Positions 24,934-33,962 of a stretch of 40,453 bases of DNA are shown here, one piece after another. Position numbers and translations under genes: made by a program. How positions within the stretch are numbered: position 1 is the first letter of the stretch; every line of letters starts with the position of its first letter. The DNA comes from Flavobacteriaceae bacterium (GTDB lineage: Bacteria; Bacteroidota; Bacteroidia; Flavobacteriales; Flavobacteriaceae): NCBI GenBank assembly GCA_027490305.1, contig JAIXYI010000048.1, forward strand, positions 1 through 40,453. The letters run 5' to 3'. The notes under the pieces are model-generated. The model saw nothing but the letters and a program-made list of their open reading frames with translations. It had not been told where the DNA came from and did not search any database.

Positions 24934-26145
24934 ATGAAAACGACTTTATTGATAAGCGCGGCCTTCGCGGTCTGCGTGGCGTGCTCGTCCTCAGGCACAA
25001 GTGACGACAACAACAACGGAACGCCCACCCCGACGGATGTGGTCACCCCCCAGAATGTGGCAGATTACCTTGTCGACCCGAACGCCACTACAGAAACAGC
25101 AGCCCTTTTCTATAACCTGCGACTGCTGTCGAAAACCCGTTTTGCAGTCGGCCAGCACGATGCCTTTTATACGTATTATCAGGACAATGCGGCCCAATCC
25201 GACATGAAGAAGGCGACCGGAAGCGATCCGGCAATGCTCGGTTCTGACTTCATGTTCATCACCGACAAAAACAACGACGGCACTTCGGGTAACTGGTATT
25301 TCCAACAGGAGCAGAGTATCAAAGACGATATCCGCGCGGCCTATGCCCAAGGAATGATTAACACCCTGTGCTGGCACCTCCGGGAGCCCAATCAGGAAGC
25401 GAGTTTTTATGCGAACGACATGCCGGAAGCCGATCGGGCGACCGCATTCCGAAGCATCCTTCCAGGCGGAACCCGTCACGAGTGGTTCAAGGCGAAGTTG
25501 GATAAGGTAGCCGAGGTATTGTTGTCACTGAAAGACAGCAACGGAAAGTCCATCCCAATCATTTTCCGCCCCTTCCATGAATTTGACGGGAATTGGTTTT
25601 GGTGGGGCGCCGCTTATTGTACGGCGGAGGAATACAAGACGATCTTCCGGTTTACGGTCACCTATCTTCGCGATACCAAGAATGTCCACAATGTGCTGTA
25701 CGCGTTCTCGCCAGACAATTCCTATACCAACGAAACCGGCTATTTGTCGCGGTATCCCGGTGATGACTATGTGGATATCTTAGGGATGGACAACTATGGC
25801 GATTTCAACAACCAGGGTCTTACCGGCTCCGGACGGGCGAATGCGAAGTTGCAATATCTCACCCAGTTGGCCACGTCTCGGGTGAAAGTGGCGGCGCTCA
25901 CCGAAACCGGCTACCGCGTGACAGCTTCCGTGCCGCCCGTGACCGGTTGGTTTACCGACTTCCTATATCCGGCCCTGACCGACAACAACGTCCGGATCGC
26001 CTATGTGATGTTTTGGTCGAACAACCAGGACGGGTATTACGTGCCGCCATCTGGTCAATCCAATACTACTGATTTTGTTACCTTTACCAACAAGTCGCGG
26101 TCGATTTTGGCCTCCGAACTTCCTTCTATGTATACCTTCCCATAA
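24934..26145 (+). CDS. GH26 beta-mannanase lipoprotein (second copy)
   Basis: The 403-residue protein has a lipoprotein signal (MKTTLLISAAFAVCVACSSS; Cys17 predicted lipidated) and a flexible Asn/Thr/Pro linker (residues 20-38). The GH26 domain has acid/base Glu216 in IFRPFHEFDGNWFWWG and nucleophile Glu324 in AALTETGYR; GQHDAFYTY and CWHLREPN are the matching upstream motifs. It differs clearly from the first GH26 (for example MFITDKNNDGTSGNWYFQQE against VYGWDLGGLEKK), so the two are not a recent duplication. The lipid anchor suggests placement at the cell surface, with a division of labour between surface endo-cleavage and periplasmic processing. The gene starts 39 bp after the epimerase gene. 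Confidence 0.93.
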   Translation: MKTTLLISAAFAVCVACSSSGTSDDNNNGTPTPTDVVTPQNVADYLVDPNATTETAALFYNLRLLSKTRFAVGQHDAFYTYYQDNAAQSDMKKATGSDPAMLGSDFMFITDKNNDGTSGNWYFQQEQSIKDDIRAAYAQGMINTLCWHLREPNQEASFYANDMPEADRATAFRSILPGGTRHEWFKAKLDKVAEVLLSLKDSNGKSIPIIFRPFHEFDGNWFWWGAAYCTAEEYKTIFRFTVTYLRDTKNVHNVLYAFSPDNSYTNETGYLSRYPGDDYVDILGMDNYGDFNNQGLTGSGRANAKLQYLTQLATSRVKVAALTETGYRVTASVPPVTGWFTDFLYPALTDNNVRIAYVMFWSNNQDGYYVPPSGQSNTTDFVTFTNKSRSILASELPSMYTFP

Positions 26146-26146
26146 C

Positions 26147-27433
26147 ATGAAAAAACTCCTTCCCCTATTGCTGTGTGTGACCGTCATGACGGCGCAGAAC
26201 GCAGATCGTAAAACGTTTGTGGGCGTCGATGGCACGCACTTTACCAAGAACGGAAAACCCTATCATTATATTGGTGCGAACTATTGGTACGGCGCCATCC
26301 TCGGATCTAAAAAGTACGGTGATCGTAAACGTCTGGCCCGTGAACTCGACCAAATGAAAGCAAACGGCATCGACAACCTCCGGATTCTGGTAGGAGCGGA
26401 TGGTGGCGGCTATGACTTCACCGTCCGGGAACCGCTGCAGCCGAAGCAGGGTACGTATGACGACGCACTGCTTGACGGACTCGACTACCTCCTTTCCGAA
26501 ATGGGAAAACGCGGCATGACAGCAGTGCTCTACCTTACGAACAACTGGGAATGGTCGGGCGGTATGTCGCAATACCTCGAATGGAACGGTTATGGTCCGA
26601 TTCCGAATCCGAACCTAAACGGAGGCACCTGGCCCGCTTTTATGGCCTATGTTACGCAGTTCCATAGTTGTTCACCTTGTAAAGAAGCGTTGGAAAAGCA
26701 CATTCGTTTCATTATCGGACGCACGAATGCCTACACCAAGAAGAAGTATACCGAAGACCCGGCCATCATGGCGTGGCAAGTGGCCAATGAGCCCCGGATC
26801 TTTACGGTAGAGAATGAAAAAGCCTTTACAGAGTGGTTAAATGCCACGGTGGACCTGATCGACCAACTCGACCCGAATCACCTGATTTCAACCGGATCAG
26901 AGGGAAGCGCCGGTTCTAACGCCGACCAGGCTGCTTTCGAGCGCACCCACCAAAATCCGCATATTGATTACCTGACGATGCACATCTGGCCTAAAAACTG
27001 GGGTTGGTTCGACCATGCGAAGGAACAGGAAACCCTTCCGGTTGCCATTGCCAACGCGTCGGAATACCTCGAACGTCACATCGCGTCAGCCGAAAAGCTC
27101 GGTCGTCCGATTGTGGTGGAAGAATTCGGCCTGCCGCGTCGCGGTGAAGCGCTCACGGCGGATACGTCGGTCGAAAGCCGAAATACCTTCTACGACCTGT
27201 TCTTTACCCGACTTCAGCGCAGTGTCGAAAAGCACGAGGCGCTGGCGGGCGTGAATTTCTGGGGCTATGGCGGTGAAGGCAGGGCAGCCAACGAAAAAGG
27301 CAAATGGAACAAAGACGACGCCTATACAGCCGACCCGCCCCAGGAGCCACAGGGACTCAACTCGGTCTTTTCATCAGATGCCACCACGCTTGACCTGATC
27401 CGCAGCCGGAACGAGGCGCTTCGAAAGAGGTAA
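26147..27433 (+). CDS. GH5 subfamily 7-like beta-mannanase/mannosidase
   Basis: The 428-residue protein starts at the ATG at 26147, one base after the GH26 stop, with a signal peptide (MKKLLPLLLCVTVMTAQ). It carries a GH5 (beta/alpha)8 domain of the mannanase type: THFTKNGKPYHYIGANYWYG (30-49), YLTNNWEWSGGMSQYLEW, acid/base Glu215 in AWQVANEPRIF, TMHIWPKNWGWF (277-288) and nucleophile Glu326 in IVVEEFGLPRRGE. These fit GH5_7, which acts on beta-1,4-mannan. It is the last gene of the plus-strand operon. Its stop is only 6 bp from the convergent GH3 stop, with no terminator between. The frame runs upstream to 26075 inside the GH26 gene; the signal peptide decides the start. Confidence 0.93.
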   Translation: MKKLLPLLLCVTVMTAQNADRKTFVGVDGTHFTKNGKPYHYIGANYWYGAILGSKKYGDRKRLARELDQMKANGIDNLRILVGADGGGYDFTVREPLQPKQGTYDDALLDGLDYLLSEMGKRGMTAVLYLTNNWEWSGGMSQYLEWNGYGPIPNPNLNGGTWPAFMAYVTQFHSCSPCKEALEKHIRFIIGRTNAYTKKKYTEDPAIMAWQVANEPRIFTVENEKAFTEWLNATVDLIDQLDPNHLISTGSEGSAGSNADQAAFERTHQNPHIDYLTMHIWPKNWGWFDHAKEQETLPVAIANASEYLERHIASAEKLGRPIVVEEFGLPRRGEALTADTSVESRNTFYDLFFTRLQRSVEKHEALAGVNFWGYGGEGRAANEKGKWNKDDAYTADPPQEPQGLNSVFSSDATTLDLIRSRNEALRKR

Positions 27434-27439
27434 GGTCGG

Positions 27440-29713
27440 TTATTCGAGTGTGAATTCCGATTCCAGGCTCGTGGCCGAACTTCCTCCTACAAACACCTTG
27501 AAAACACCCGGTTCTACCAGGTAGTTTCCGTTGTTGTCGTAGAAACCGAGCTCTTTGTCAGTCAACTCAAAGCGAACCGTTTTGGATTCGCCGGCTTGCA
27601 GGTCAATCAACTCAAATCCTTTCAGTTCTTTTACCGGGCGTGTTAAGCTCGCAGCGACGTCACGAATGTACAATTGTACTACTTCACGTCCGGCGCGTTT
27701 ACCCGTATTGGTAACCGTGACCGATACGCTCACCGGTTGGCCTTTCTTTTGTTGGCGCGCGACCTCCAGTTTTTGGTAGCTGAACTGCGTGTAGCTCAGG
27801 CCATGCCCGAAGACGAATTGTGGTGTTTTCTCGGTATCGGTGTAGTGTGACCAAAAGACATTCTGGTCGGTGTTGACCGGACGTCCGGTGTTGAATTGCC
27901 CATAATACATCGGGACTTGCCCCACATTGCGCGGGAACGACATCGGCAATTTTCCGCCTGGGTTATAATCGCCGTATAATACCTCGGCAACGGCATTTCC
28001 GGTTTCGGTACCCAAATGCCAGGCCTCTACGATAGCCGGAATATGTTCTGCCGCCCACGGTAATACCAACGGACGACCGTTGTTCAGTACCAATACGATA
28101 TTCGGGTTGACTTTGTAAACTTCTTCCAGCAGTTCCTGTTGCAGGCCCGGAAGTCCTAATTCGGTGCGGCTGCGCCCCTCGCCACTCTGGAACCCGTGTT
28201 CACCGAGCACCATCACCACTACATCCGCTTCTTTTGCCGCTTTCAATGCGGAAGGGAAGCCCGAACGATCGGTCGTATTAAATACCAGTTCCTTGACGAA
28301 AGCGGTTTCGCCTTTTACCAGATCGGCGCCTTTTTCATACACCAGTTTATTGCCATCGTAGCGTTTCATTCCGGCCAAAACCGATACGGCGGTATGATCG
28401 TCGGAGGCGATTCGCCAGCTACCCAGCGGACTGTTGTCATCGGCGGCTAATGCGCCAATCAGGGCGATCTTTTTGCCTTTTTTGGGAAGTGGCAGTAGTT
28501 GCCCTTCGTTGCGTAAAAGCACGATCGACTTGCGGGCCATGTCCAAAACGGCCTCGTGATGCGCCTTGCTGCCGATGGTTTTTTCGCGTGCCTCGTCGCA
28601 TCGACGGTACGGATTGTCGAACAACCCAAGTTCGAACTTTACCCGCAGGATGCGTCGCACAGCATCGTCAATCACAGATTCCTGTACCTTTCCATCCCGC
28701 ACCAGTTGTGCAAGGTGTGTGACATAAGCGGAAGCCTCCATATCCATATCAGATCCGGCTTCTGCCGCTTTTTCCGCCGCTTCCGAGAGGTTGGCCGCGT
28801 AGCCGTGGGTGACCATTTCACCTATTGAGGCCCAGTCAGAGACGACAAATCCGTCAAATTTCCATTTTCCTTTCAGGATGTCGCGCTGCAGGAGGTGGTT
28901 ACCCGTGGCCGGGATACCGTTCAGAAGGTTGAAGGCGTTCATCATCGTCCGGACGCCTGCATTTCGCGCGGCTTCAAACGGTGGCAGTACGACGTTGTAT
29001 AAGGTGGCATTTCCGATATCGACGGTATTGTAATCGCGGCCGCCTTCCGCAAATCCATACGCGGCGAAGTGTTTTGCACAGGCCGCGATGGAACTGGGTG
29101 ACGTGAGATCCGTTCCCTGGAAGCCTTTCACGCGGGCAGCGGCGACTTTACTTCCGAGATACGGATCTTCACCGGCCCCTTCCATCACACGTCCCCAGCG
29201 GGCATCACGCGAGATGTCGACCATCGGGCCGAATGTCCAGTCGATACCGGCGGCAGAGGCTTCATCGGCGGCTACACTTGCGGAACGGCGAATGGCGTCG
29301 AGGTCCCAACTGGCCGCTTCGGCAAGGGGAATGGGACTAAGGGTTTTGTATCCGTGGATGACGTCAAAACCGATAATCAGCGGAATACCGAGTCGCGTCT
29401 GCTCGACGGCAATTTTCTGCACCGCCCTGACGTTTTCGACACCGCGGACGTTCAACATCGAACCCACCCATCCTTTGCGGAGGTGTTCGTATTTCTTTTC
29501 AGCAGAACCGCCTTGCGGAGCCGGACCGGTGACGTCCCAAAACCCGTTGTATTGGTTCATCTGGCCGATTTTTTCTTCCAGGGTCATTTGCTGCATCAAC
29601 AGGGTGACGCGTTCTTCAATTGGTTTTTTAGGGTCGAGGTGCGGTTTGGTCTGCGCGTTCATCATAGGGGACAAAAAGGTGGCGAGCGCTACGGCTACAA
29701 GTGGTTTTTTCAT
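27440..29713 (-). CDS. GH3 beta-glucosidase
   Basis: The 757-residue protein has a signal peptide (to about residue 21, MMNAQ). It has the two-domain GH3 catalytic core: the (beta/alpha)8 barrel with nucleophile Asp293 in FDGFVVSDWASIG, WTFGPMVDISRDARWGRVME and GEDPYLGSKVAAARVKGFQG; then the alpha/beta sandwich with VMVLGEHGFQSGEGRSRTEL; then a fibronectin type III-like C-terminal domain (KGQPVSVSVTVTNTGKRAGR...). Length and domains fit periplasmic beta-glucosidases such as BglX. It removes glucose from non-reducing ends of gluco-oligosaccharides, here from glucomannan fragments. It follows the two esterase genes with a 2 bp gap. Confidence 0.94.
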   Translation of the reverse strand: MKKPLVAVALATFLSPMMNAQTKPHLDPKKPIEERVTLLMQQMTLEEKIGQMNQYNGFWDVTGPAPQGGSAEKKYEHLRKGWVGSMLNVRGVENVRAVQKIAVEQTRLGIPLIIGFDVIHGYKTLSPIPLAEAASWDLDAIRRSASVAADEASAAGIDWTFGPMVDISRDARWGRVMEGAGEDPYLGSKVAAARVKGFQGTDLTSPSSIAACAKHFAAYGFAEGGRDYNTVDIGNATLYNVVLPPFEAARNAGVRTMMNAFNLLNGIPATGNHLLQRDILKGKWKFDGFVVSDWASIGEMVTHGYAANLSEAAEKAAEAGSDMDMEASAYVTHLAQLVRDGKVQESVIDDAVRRILRVKFELGLFDNPYRRCDEAREKTIGSKAHHEAVLDMARKSIVLLRNEGQLLPLPKKGKKIALIGALAADDNSPLGSWRIASDDHTAVSVLAGMKRYDGNKLVYEKGADLVKGETAFVKELVFNTTDRSGFPSALKAAKEADVVVMVLGEHGFQSGEGRSRTELGLPGLQQELLEEVYKVNPNIVLVLNNGRPLVLPWAAEHIPAIVEAWHLGTETGNAVAEVLYGDYNPGGKLPMSFPRNVGQVPMYYGQFNTGRPVNTDQNVFWSHYTDTEKTPQFVFGHGLSYTQFSYQKLEVARQQKKGQPVSVSVTVTNTGKRAGREVVQLYIRDVAASLTRPVKELKGFELIDLQAGESKTVRFELTDKELGFYDNNGNYLVEPGVFKVFVGGSSATSLESEFTLE

Positions 29714-29715
29714 CG

Positions 29716-31095
29716 TTATTCGGTTTGGAAGGTCGAGGCCGGGAACCCGGCGGAGTTGAACAAATCGGATACCGCGTCGCTGCGCAATGCATAGCGAATA
29801 CGGGTAGGGGACGGAACGTCAGGGCACGACAGGACGACCTGGTTTCCGGAAATGCGGGCTTCGGCGGTGTGGAAGACGCCGTCGGCACCTGCCACTTCAA
29901 ACAGTGTGGATTTTTTGGTGGTAAAACGGAGACCGTCCGCATGGCTGAAGCGTACGACTGCTTTGCGTCCGTCTGCGTGCCATTCCTCATAAAGCGGTCC
30001 CTGGTTTTCGCCTTTTTTGATACCATACACATCTGCCAAAGCCAGTCCGGCCAGTCGGCGCCCGACCGGTTTTTTATTTTGGGGATGGATGTCGTCGACG
30101 GTAGATACATCGGAAATCATGACCATCCCGACTTTTTCCGTCATTGAAAGCACCTTTCGCTGGGCGTTGCGGACGATACCGCCCCCGAACTCGTTGTTTT
30201 CGTATTTGTAAGGCGCAATCTGCACGATATAGAAGGGAAATGTGTAACCCCAGGCGGCACGCCATGAGGAAATCAAGGCCAAAAGTGTCGTCTCATAATG
30301 GGCTGCCCCGGTGTTTGATTCGCCTTGGTACCAAAGCGCACCCGCAATTCGATACGGTATCAGCGGATGGATCATGGCGTTGTAGGCGTTGCCGGGCAAG
30401 TGCGGACTCCATTGATTATCGGTCAATGCTGCTGCCGCCTGTTTCAAGTAGTCATCGGATGCGATGGTCGTTTCGGGAATCCAGATCTCCGCCGGACTTC
30501 CGCCCCAGGCCGATACGATCAGGCCAATCGGGACGTCGGGCATTTCTTCGCGCAATCGTCTGGCAAAGAAATAGGCGACCGAACTGCTGTTTTTCATGAC
30601 CTCCGGGGTGATCGATTGCCAGGTAACCGGCACGTCTTCCTGTGGAAAGCGCGACGCTTTTTTGGTAATGGTCGCCACATGAATCAACGGGTCATTGGCC
30701 TGTGCGACTTCCGCTTCCCGGTCTGTGAGTCCCCACGATGGGGTCATTTCCATATTCGATTGCCCTGAACAAAGCCATACTTCACCGAGCCAAACATCCT
30801 GGATGATCCGTTCGTTCCATCCCTTGACGCGGATGGTGTAAGGGCCACCGGCGGCTCCCGTCTTCAGGGTAAGCGAAAAATGGGCGGTTGCGGTTCCTTT
30901 GGTTTTATATTCGGCGCCGTCCCACGAGGTGGTAACGACGATATCTTCTGACGGATTGGCGTATCCCCAAAACGTCACTTCGCTGTTCCGCTGGAGGACC
31001 ATCCCATTCGAAAACACCGATGGTAGCGATACGTTTGCGCGTCCGAACAGGCTGATGCCGAAGAAGGTCAGGAGGGGTAGGATCCTACTTTTCAT
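29716..31095 (-). CDS. Sialate O-acetylesterase-like SGNH hydrolase, probable mannan acetylesterase
   Basis: The 459-residue exported protein (signal peptide MKSRILPLLTFFGISLFGRA) belongs to the sialate O-acetylesterase/SASA-type family. SVFSNGMVLQRNSEVTFWGY (26-45) is the N-terminal beta domain. The nucleophile is Ser113 in WLCSGQSNMEM; YFARRLREEMPDVPIGLI, SAWGGSPAEIWIP and GALWYQGESNTGAA follow, with the Asp-His pair in STVDDIHPQNKKPVGRRLA. Characterised relatives remove acetyl groups from sugars. In this locus the likely substrate is acetylated mannan, not sialic acid, as no sialidase is near. It overlaps the CE2-like gene by 11 bp upstream and is 2 bp from GH3 downstream, forming one unit. 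Confidence 0.9.
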   Translation of the reverse strand: MKSRILPLLTFFGISLFGRANVSLPSVFSNGMVLQRNSEVTFWGYANPSEDIVVTTSWDGAEYKTKGTATAHFSLTLKTGAAGGPYTIRVKGWNERIIQDVWLGEVWLCSGQSNMEMTPSWGLTDREAEVAQANDPLIHVATITKKASRFPQEDVPVTWQSITPEVMKNSSSVAYFFARRLREEMPDVPIGLIVSAWGGSPAEIWIPETTIASDDYLKQAAAALTDNQWSPHLPGNAYNAMIHPLIPYRIAGALWYQGESNTGAAHYETTLLALISSWRAAWGYTFPFYIVQIAPYKYENNEFGGGIVRNAQRKVLSMTEKVGMVMISDVSTVDDIHPQNKKPVGRRLAGLALADVYGIKKGENQGPLYEEWHADGRKAVVRFSHADGLRFTTKKSTLFEVAGADGVFHTAEARISGNQVVLSCPDVPSPTRIRYALRSDAVSDLFNSAGFPASTFQTE

Positions 31096-32149
31096 CCAGT
31101 AGTTTTTTTAGGAAAGGCGTTAGTTCGGCGGCCATTTTTTGATCGTCTTCCTTACTCGGATGGTACCCACAACCCTTCGGCTCCATCGGCTCGAAGGTAA
31201 AGCGACGAAGCGTACCGGCAGGAAAGGCGGCCTGTATCGTATCAAGGGCGGCCATGAGTGTGGCATGTCGCTCGCCGTTGAGCATCGGGCTCGACAACAG
31301 TACGATCTGTGCCTTTGGGTAGCGTTGTTGCAGCATCTTTATGAAGGCGATGTAATTGTCGGTGAATTGTTTGGCGTCGAACGGTGTGCGGGGCTTTTTC
31401 CCATCACCCGCCGAGAGGTCGTTGGTGCCGAGGCAAATGGTGACGACATCCGGTTGGAAGGCAGCGTCAAAGGGGCGGGCGTCGGATTCGCGCAAGGCTA
31501 ATTTTCCATAAACCTCCGGCATGATTTCCGATTCGGAATTTTCGGTATTCCAGTTTCGGTACATTCCCATTCCCGACACCGAACTTAACAGGAAGTCGGC
31601 ATGGAGTGCGCGGGCGGCAATCGGGGCATACGACCAATAGGCGTTGTGTTGGTCGTACCATTCTCCGGAACCACAGGGCAGTGCGCTTTCGTCGTTCCCC
31701 ATGCCACAGGTGATGCTGTCGCCAATGAATTCAATGCGTTTGCGCTTTTTGGCTTTCCCCGGCGATACGATCTTTGCGGTTGTACCCAGAAAATCGACAA
31801 ACCCGTTTTGGGCTTCGGTCGCTTTGTAGACGACCAGTCGGTGCCGACCGGATTTGGTGACCGCAACAGGATAGGCGGCAGGACTTCCGGATTCAATACG
31901 GATGCGACCCAGATACGTCCCGTCGAGTTCGAGGCTGACATAGTTGTGGTGGGGGTAGTCGTCAACCGACGCGAGCGTGAGTTGGCAGTCGGTGCCCTCA
32001 AATTCGAAGGCAACGAACGAGGCCGCCCCAATTAGCCGAATACCCTTGTCGGATAAGGGCGCCACGCGTCCGCCGGTCTCAAGGTTTGTTTGTGCGTGTA
32101 AGGTTGTCACCCCCAACAGGCAGGTGATTAGAAAGAAAACCGTTCTCAT
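31085..32149 (-). CDS. CE2-like acetylesterase (SGNH fold with N-terminal beta-sandwich)
   Basis: The 354-residue exported protein starts at the ATG at 32149 (signal MRTVFFLITCLLGVTTLHAQ). Residues 25-130 form a beta-sandwich (IGAASFVAFEFEGTDCQLTL, VSLELDGTYLGRIRIESG). Residues 138-354 are an SGNH hydrolase with Ser145 in IEFIGDSITCGMG, CLGTNDLSAGD and His in GCGYHPSKEDDQKMA. This two-domain order is that of carbohydrate esterase family 2, whose members deacetylate xylo- and mannan-type substrates, often at O-6 and after mannosyl transacetylation. It is first in the esterase-esterase-GH3 operon. The frame remains open far upstream to 32698 but that part is antisense to the pentapeptide-repeat gene and has no signal or domain. 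Confidence 0.9.
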   Translation of the reverse strand: MRTVFFLITCLLGVTTLHAQTNLETGGRVAPLSDKGIRLIGAASFVAFEFEGTDCQLTLASVDDYPHHNYVSLELDGTYLGRIRIESGSPAAYPVAVTKSGRHRLVVYKATEAQNGFVDFLGTTAKIVSPGKAKKRKRIEFIGDSITCGMGNDESALPCGSGEWYDQHNAYWSYAPIAARALHADFLLSSVSGMGMYRNWNTENSESEIMPEVYGKLALRESDARPFDAAFQPDVVTICLGTNDLSAGDGKKPRTPFDAKQFTDNYIAFIKMLQQRYPKAQIVLLSSPMLNGERHATLMAALDTIQAAFPAGTLRRFTFEPMEPKGCGYHPSKEDDQKMAAELTPFLKKLLDEK

Positions 32150-32296
32150 GAGCGTAAAAATAACGGAAAACGGGTATTGGAATTGATACGATACTTTCAA
32201 TCTCTTCAAAAAAAACACCGGGTTGTATCCGTGGCGACTGCGATAAGGCCGTGAAAAGACGGAGAAATTGAAAATAATGTCGCTACTTTGCCGACG

Positions 32297-32869
32297 ATGA
32301 CGACGTATGTTTTTGATAAGTTTTTTTCGGGTGTTGTGTACGGTCGCGATGACCTGAATCTCACGGAATTCGAGGAGTGTGTCTTTACCGATTGCGATTT
32401 CACCGCTTGTAATTGCATTGGGTTGACCTTCATTTCGTGCACCTTCCGACGCTGCCGTTTCGACGGAGCACAACTGAACCATACGGCCTATCGAACCGTT
32501 TTTTTTGAGGAATGCCGTTTCGGTGGGTGTAATTTCGCCATGTCGGACAAGTTGATCTTCGAAGTGCATTTTACCGACTGCATCCTTGACTTTGCCAAGT
32601 TTTATGGCCTGCGGATGAATGCCGCGACGTTCACCCGATGCAGCCTGGTGGCCGTTGATTTCATGGCGTGTGACCTGCAAAACGTCGTGTTCGACCAAGG
32701 CGATCTGTATCGCGCGGAATTCGACAAAGCCGACGCACGGCGTTGTGATTTCAGCAGCAGCCGGAATTATACGCTACATCCGGGGCGTACCAAGGTGCAA
32801 CGGGCGCTGTTTTCGCGCGACGGATTGGCGGGACTGGTCAGTGGTTTCGGCGTGCAGGTCGTGGAGTAA
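32297..32869 (+). CDS. Pentapeptide-repeat protein (Qnr/MfpA-like fold)
   Basis: The 190-residue protein starts at the ATG at 32297; a TTG three codons upstream is less likely. Most of it is pentapeptide repeats of the A(D/N)LXX type: FTDCDFTACN, FRRCRFDGAQL, FEECRFGGCNF, FTDCILDFAKF, CDLQNVVFDQGDLYRAEFDK and ADARRCDFSSS. These form a right-handed quadrilateral beta-helix. Qnr-type proteins of similar length (about 215) dimerise, mimic DNA and protect gyrase from quinolones; the C-terminal LHPGRTKVQRALFSRDGLAG segment is typical of that branch. Whether this protein protects gyrase cannot be told from sequence. It is divergent from the CE2 gene across 147 bp and not obviously part of the mannan locus. 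Confidence 0.9.
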   Translation: MTTYVFDKFFSGVVYGRDDLNLTEFEECVFTDCDFTACNCIGLTFISCTFRRCRFDGAQLNHTAYRTVFFEECRFGGCNFAMSDKLIFEVHFTDCILDFAKFYGLRMNAATFTRCSLVAVDFMACDLQNVVFDQGDLYRAEFDKADARRCDFSSSRNYTLHPGRTKVQRALFSRDGLAGLVSGFGVQVVE

Positions 32870-32880
32870 GTGTTAGTTGT

Positions 32881-33909
32881 TTACTCGGCCAGCCGAATTT
32901 CAAACAGTTTATCCCAGTTTTTGCCGGTAATGAAGAAGGTCTTCGTTTTGGGATTGTAGGCAATGCCGTTCAATACCTCGGCCGTACTTGATTTGAGTTC
33001 CTTGCGGAGTTTTGAGAAGTCGAGTACTTTTTCAACGACTCCGGTCGCCGGATCGATAACCGCTACAAGGTCTTTCTGCCAGACGTTTCCGTAGATTTTG
33101 CCATTGGCATACTCGAGTTCGTTCACCGCTTTTATTTTTCGTGTTCCGGCGTATACGTTTACGAACGAGAGGTGTTTTTGTGTGGCCGGGTCAACTTTCC
33201 ATATTTTCTCCGTTCCGTCCGATTGGAAGATATGGGTATCGTTATGGGTCATACCCCAGCCTTCGATGTTTTGGTCATAGGTGAACTTTTTCTCGAGTTT
33301 CCAGGTATCGGCATTGTAGATGAATCCGGTTTTTTCCTGCCAGGTCAACTGATAGATCTTCCCTCCAAATACGGTGATGCCTTCACCAAAATACTCGCCT
33401 GACACGTCCTGCTGGCGAAATACTTTCCCTGTTTTATAGTCGTATTTCCGGATCCAGGATTTGCCCTTTTGTCCGGTACTTTCAATGAGTGTGTCGCGGT
33501 AGAATTCCAATCCTTCCGTAAAGGCTTCCACATCATGCGGATACGTATTGACCACAGTGTAGCTGAGGGGAGCAGGTTCTGTGGAAGCTACGATTTCCAC
33601 CCGGCTTGACGTCTCTTCTGGTTTCACGTCTCCGGCATAGACTTTTGCTGTCACCTCGCGATAGCCCAATGGAAGATCGACCAATGTAACAGCGAGTTTT
33701 TCGCCTGCTGCTACCCGTTTTCCGTCCAGAAACCACGCCACACTGTCGATTTCGCGCGCTCCCGGATTAGCTACCGCCAGGCTGAGTTTGTCGCCATTTT
33801 TGTAATAGGCCTGCAGGTTGCTTTCATCGATGGCAAACGGATCGTCTTTGCCGCAAGAAACCGCCAACAGGCATAAAGAGGTGAACGCGAACAGTTTGGA
33901 TGTCTTCAT
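32881..33909 (-). CDS. Glutaminyl-peptide cyclotransferase-like lipoprotein
   Basis: The 342-residue lipoprotein has its anchor Cys at residue 19 (LLAVSCGKDD). An N-terminal Ig-like segment (residues 28-110, AYYKNGDKLSLAVANPGARE) precedes a five-bladed beta-propeller of the plant/bacterial glutaminyl cyclase type (PF05096): YPHDVEAFTEGLEFYRDTLI, ESTGQKGKSWIRKYD, YFGEGITVFGGKIYQLTWQE, WGMTHNDTHIFQSDGTEKIW, AVNELEYANGKIYGNVWQKD and VLNGIAYNPKTKTFFITGKN. These enzymes turn N-terminal glutamine into pyroglutamate on secreted proteins. Such modification is common on exported Bacteroidota proteins. The gene has a promoter with TTG, 19 bp spacer and TATTTTCG at 33966-33995, overlapping the divergent SRP RNA promoter. 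Confidence 0.93.
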   Translation of the reverse strand: MKTSKLFAFTSLCLLAVSCGKDDPFAIDESNLQAYYKNGDKLSLAVANPGAREIDSVAWFLDGKRVAAGEKLAVTLVDLPLGYREVTAKVYAGDVKPEETSSRVEIVASTEPAPLSYTVVNTYPHDVEAFTEGLEFYRDTLIESTGQKGKSWIRKYDYKTGKVFRQQDVSGEYFGEGITVFGGKIYQLTWQEKTGFIYNADTWKLEKKFTYDQNIEGWGMTHNDTHIFQSDGTEKIWKVDPATQKHLSFVNVYAGTRKIKAVNELEYANGKIYGNVWQKDLVAVIDPATGVVEKVLDFSKLRKELKSSTAEVLNGIAYNPKTKTFFITGKNWDKLFEIRLAE

Positions 33910-33962
33910 GTCGGATGTATTTCGAAAAAAGCACAGGCCGCGTCAATTCTGGGCCCGGGCGC

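Noticed and set aside
32150..32698. A 183-residue N-terminal extension of the CE2-like esterase
   Set aside because: It lies antisense to the pentapeptide-repeat gene and upstream of a clear signal peptide at 32149.
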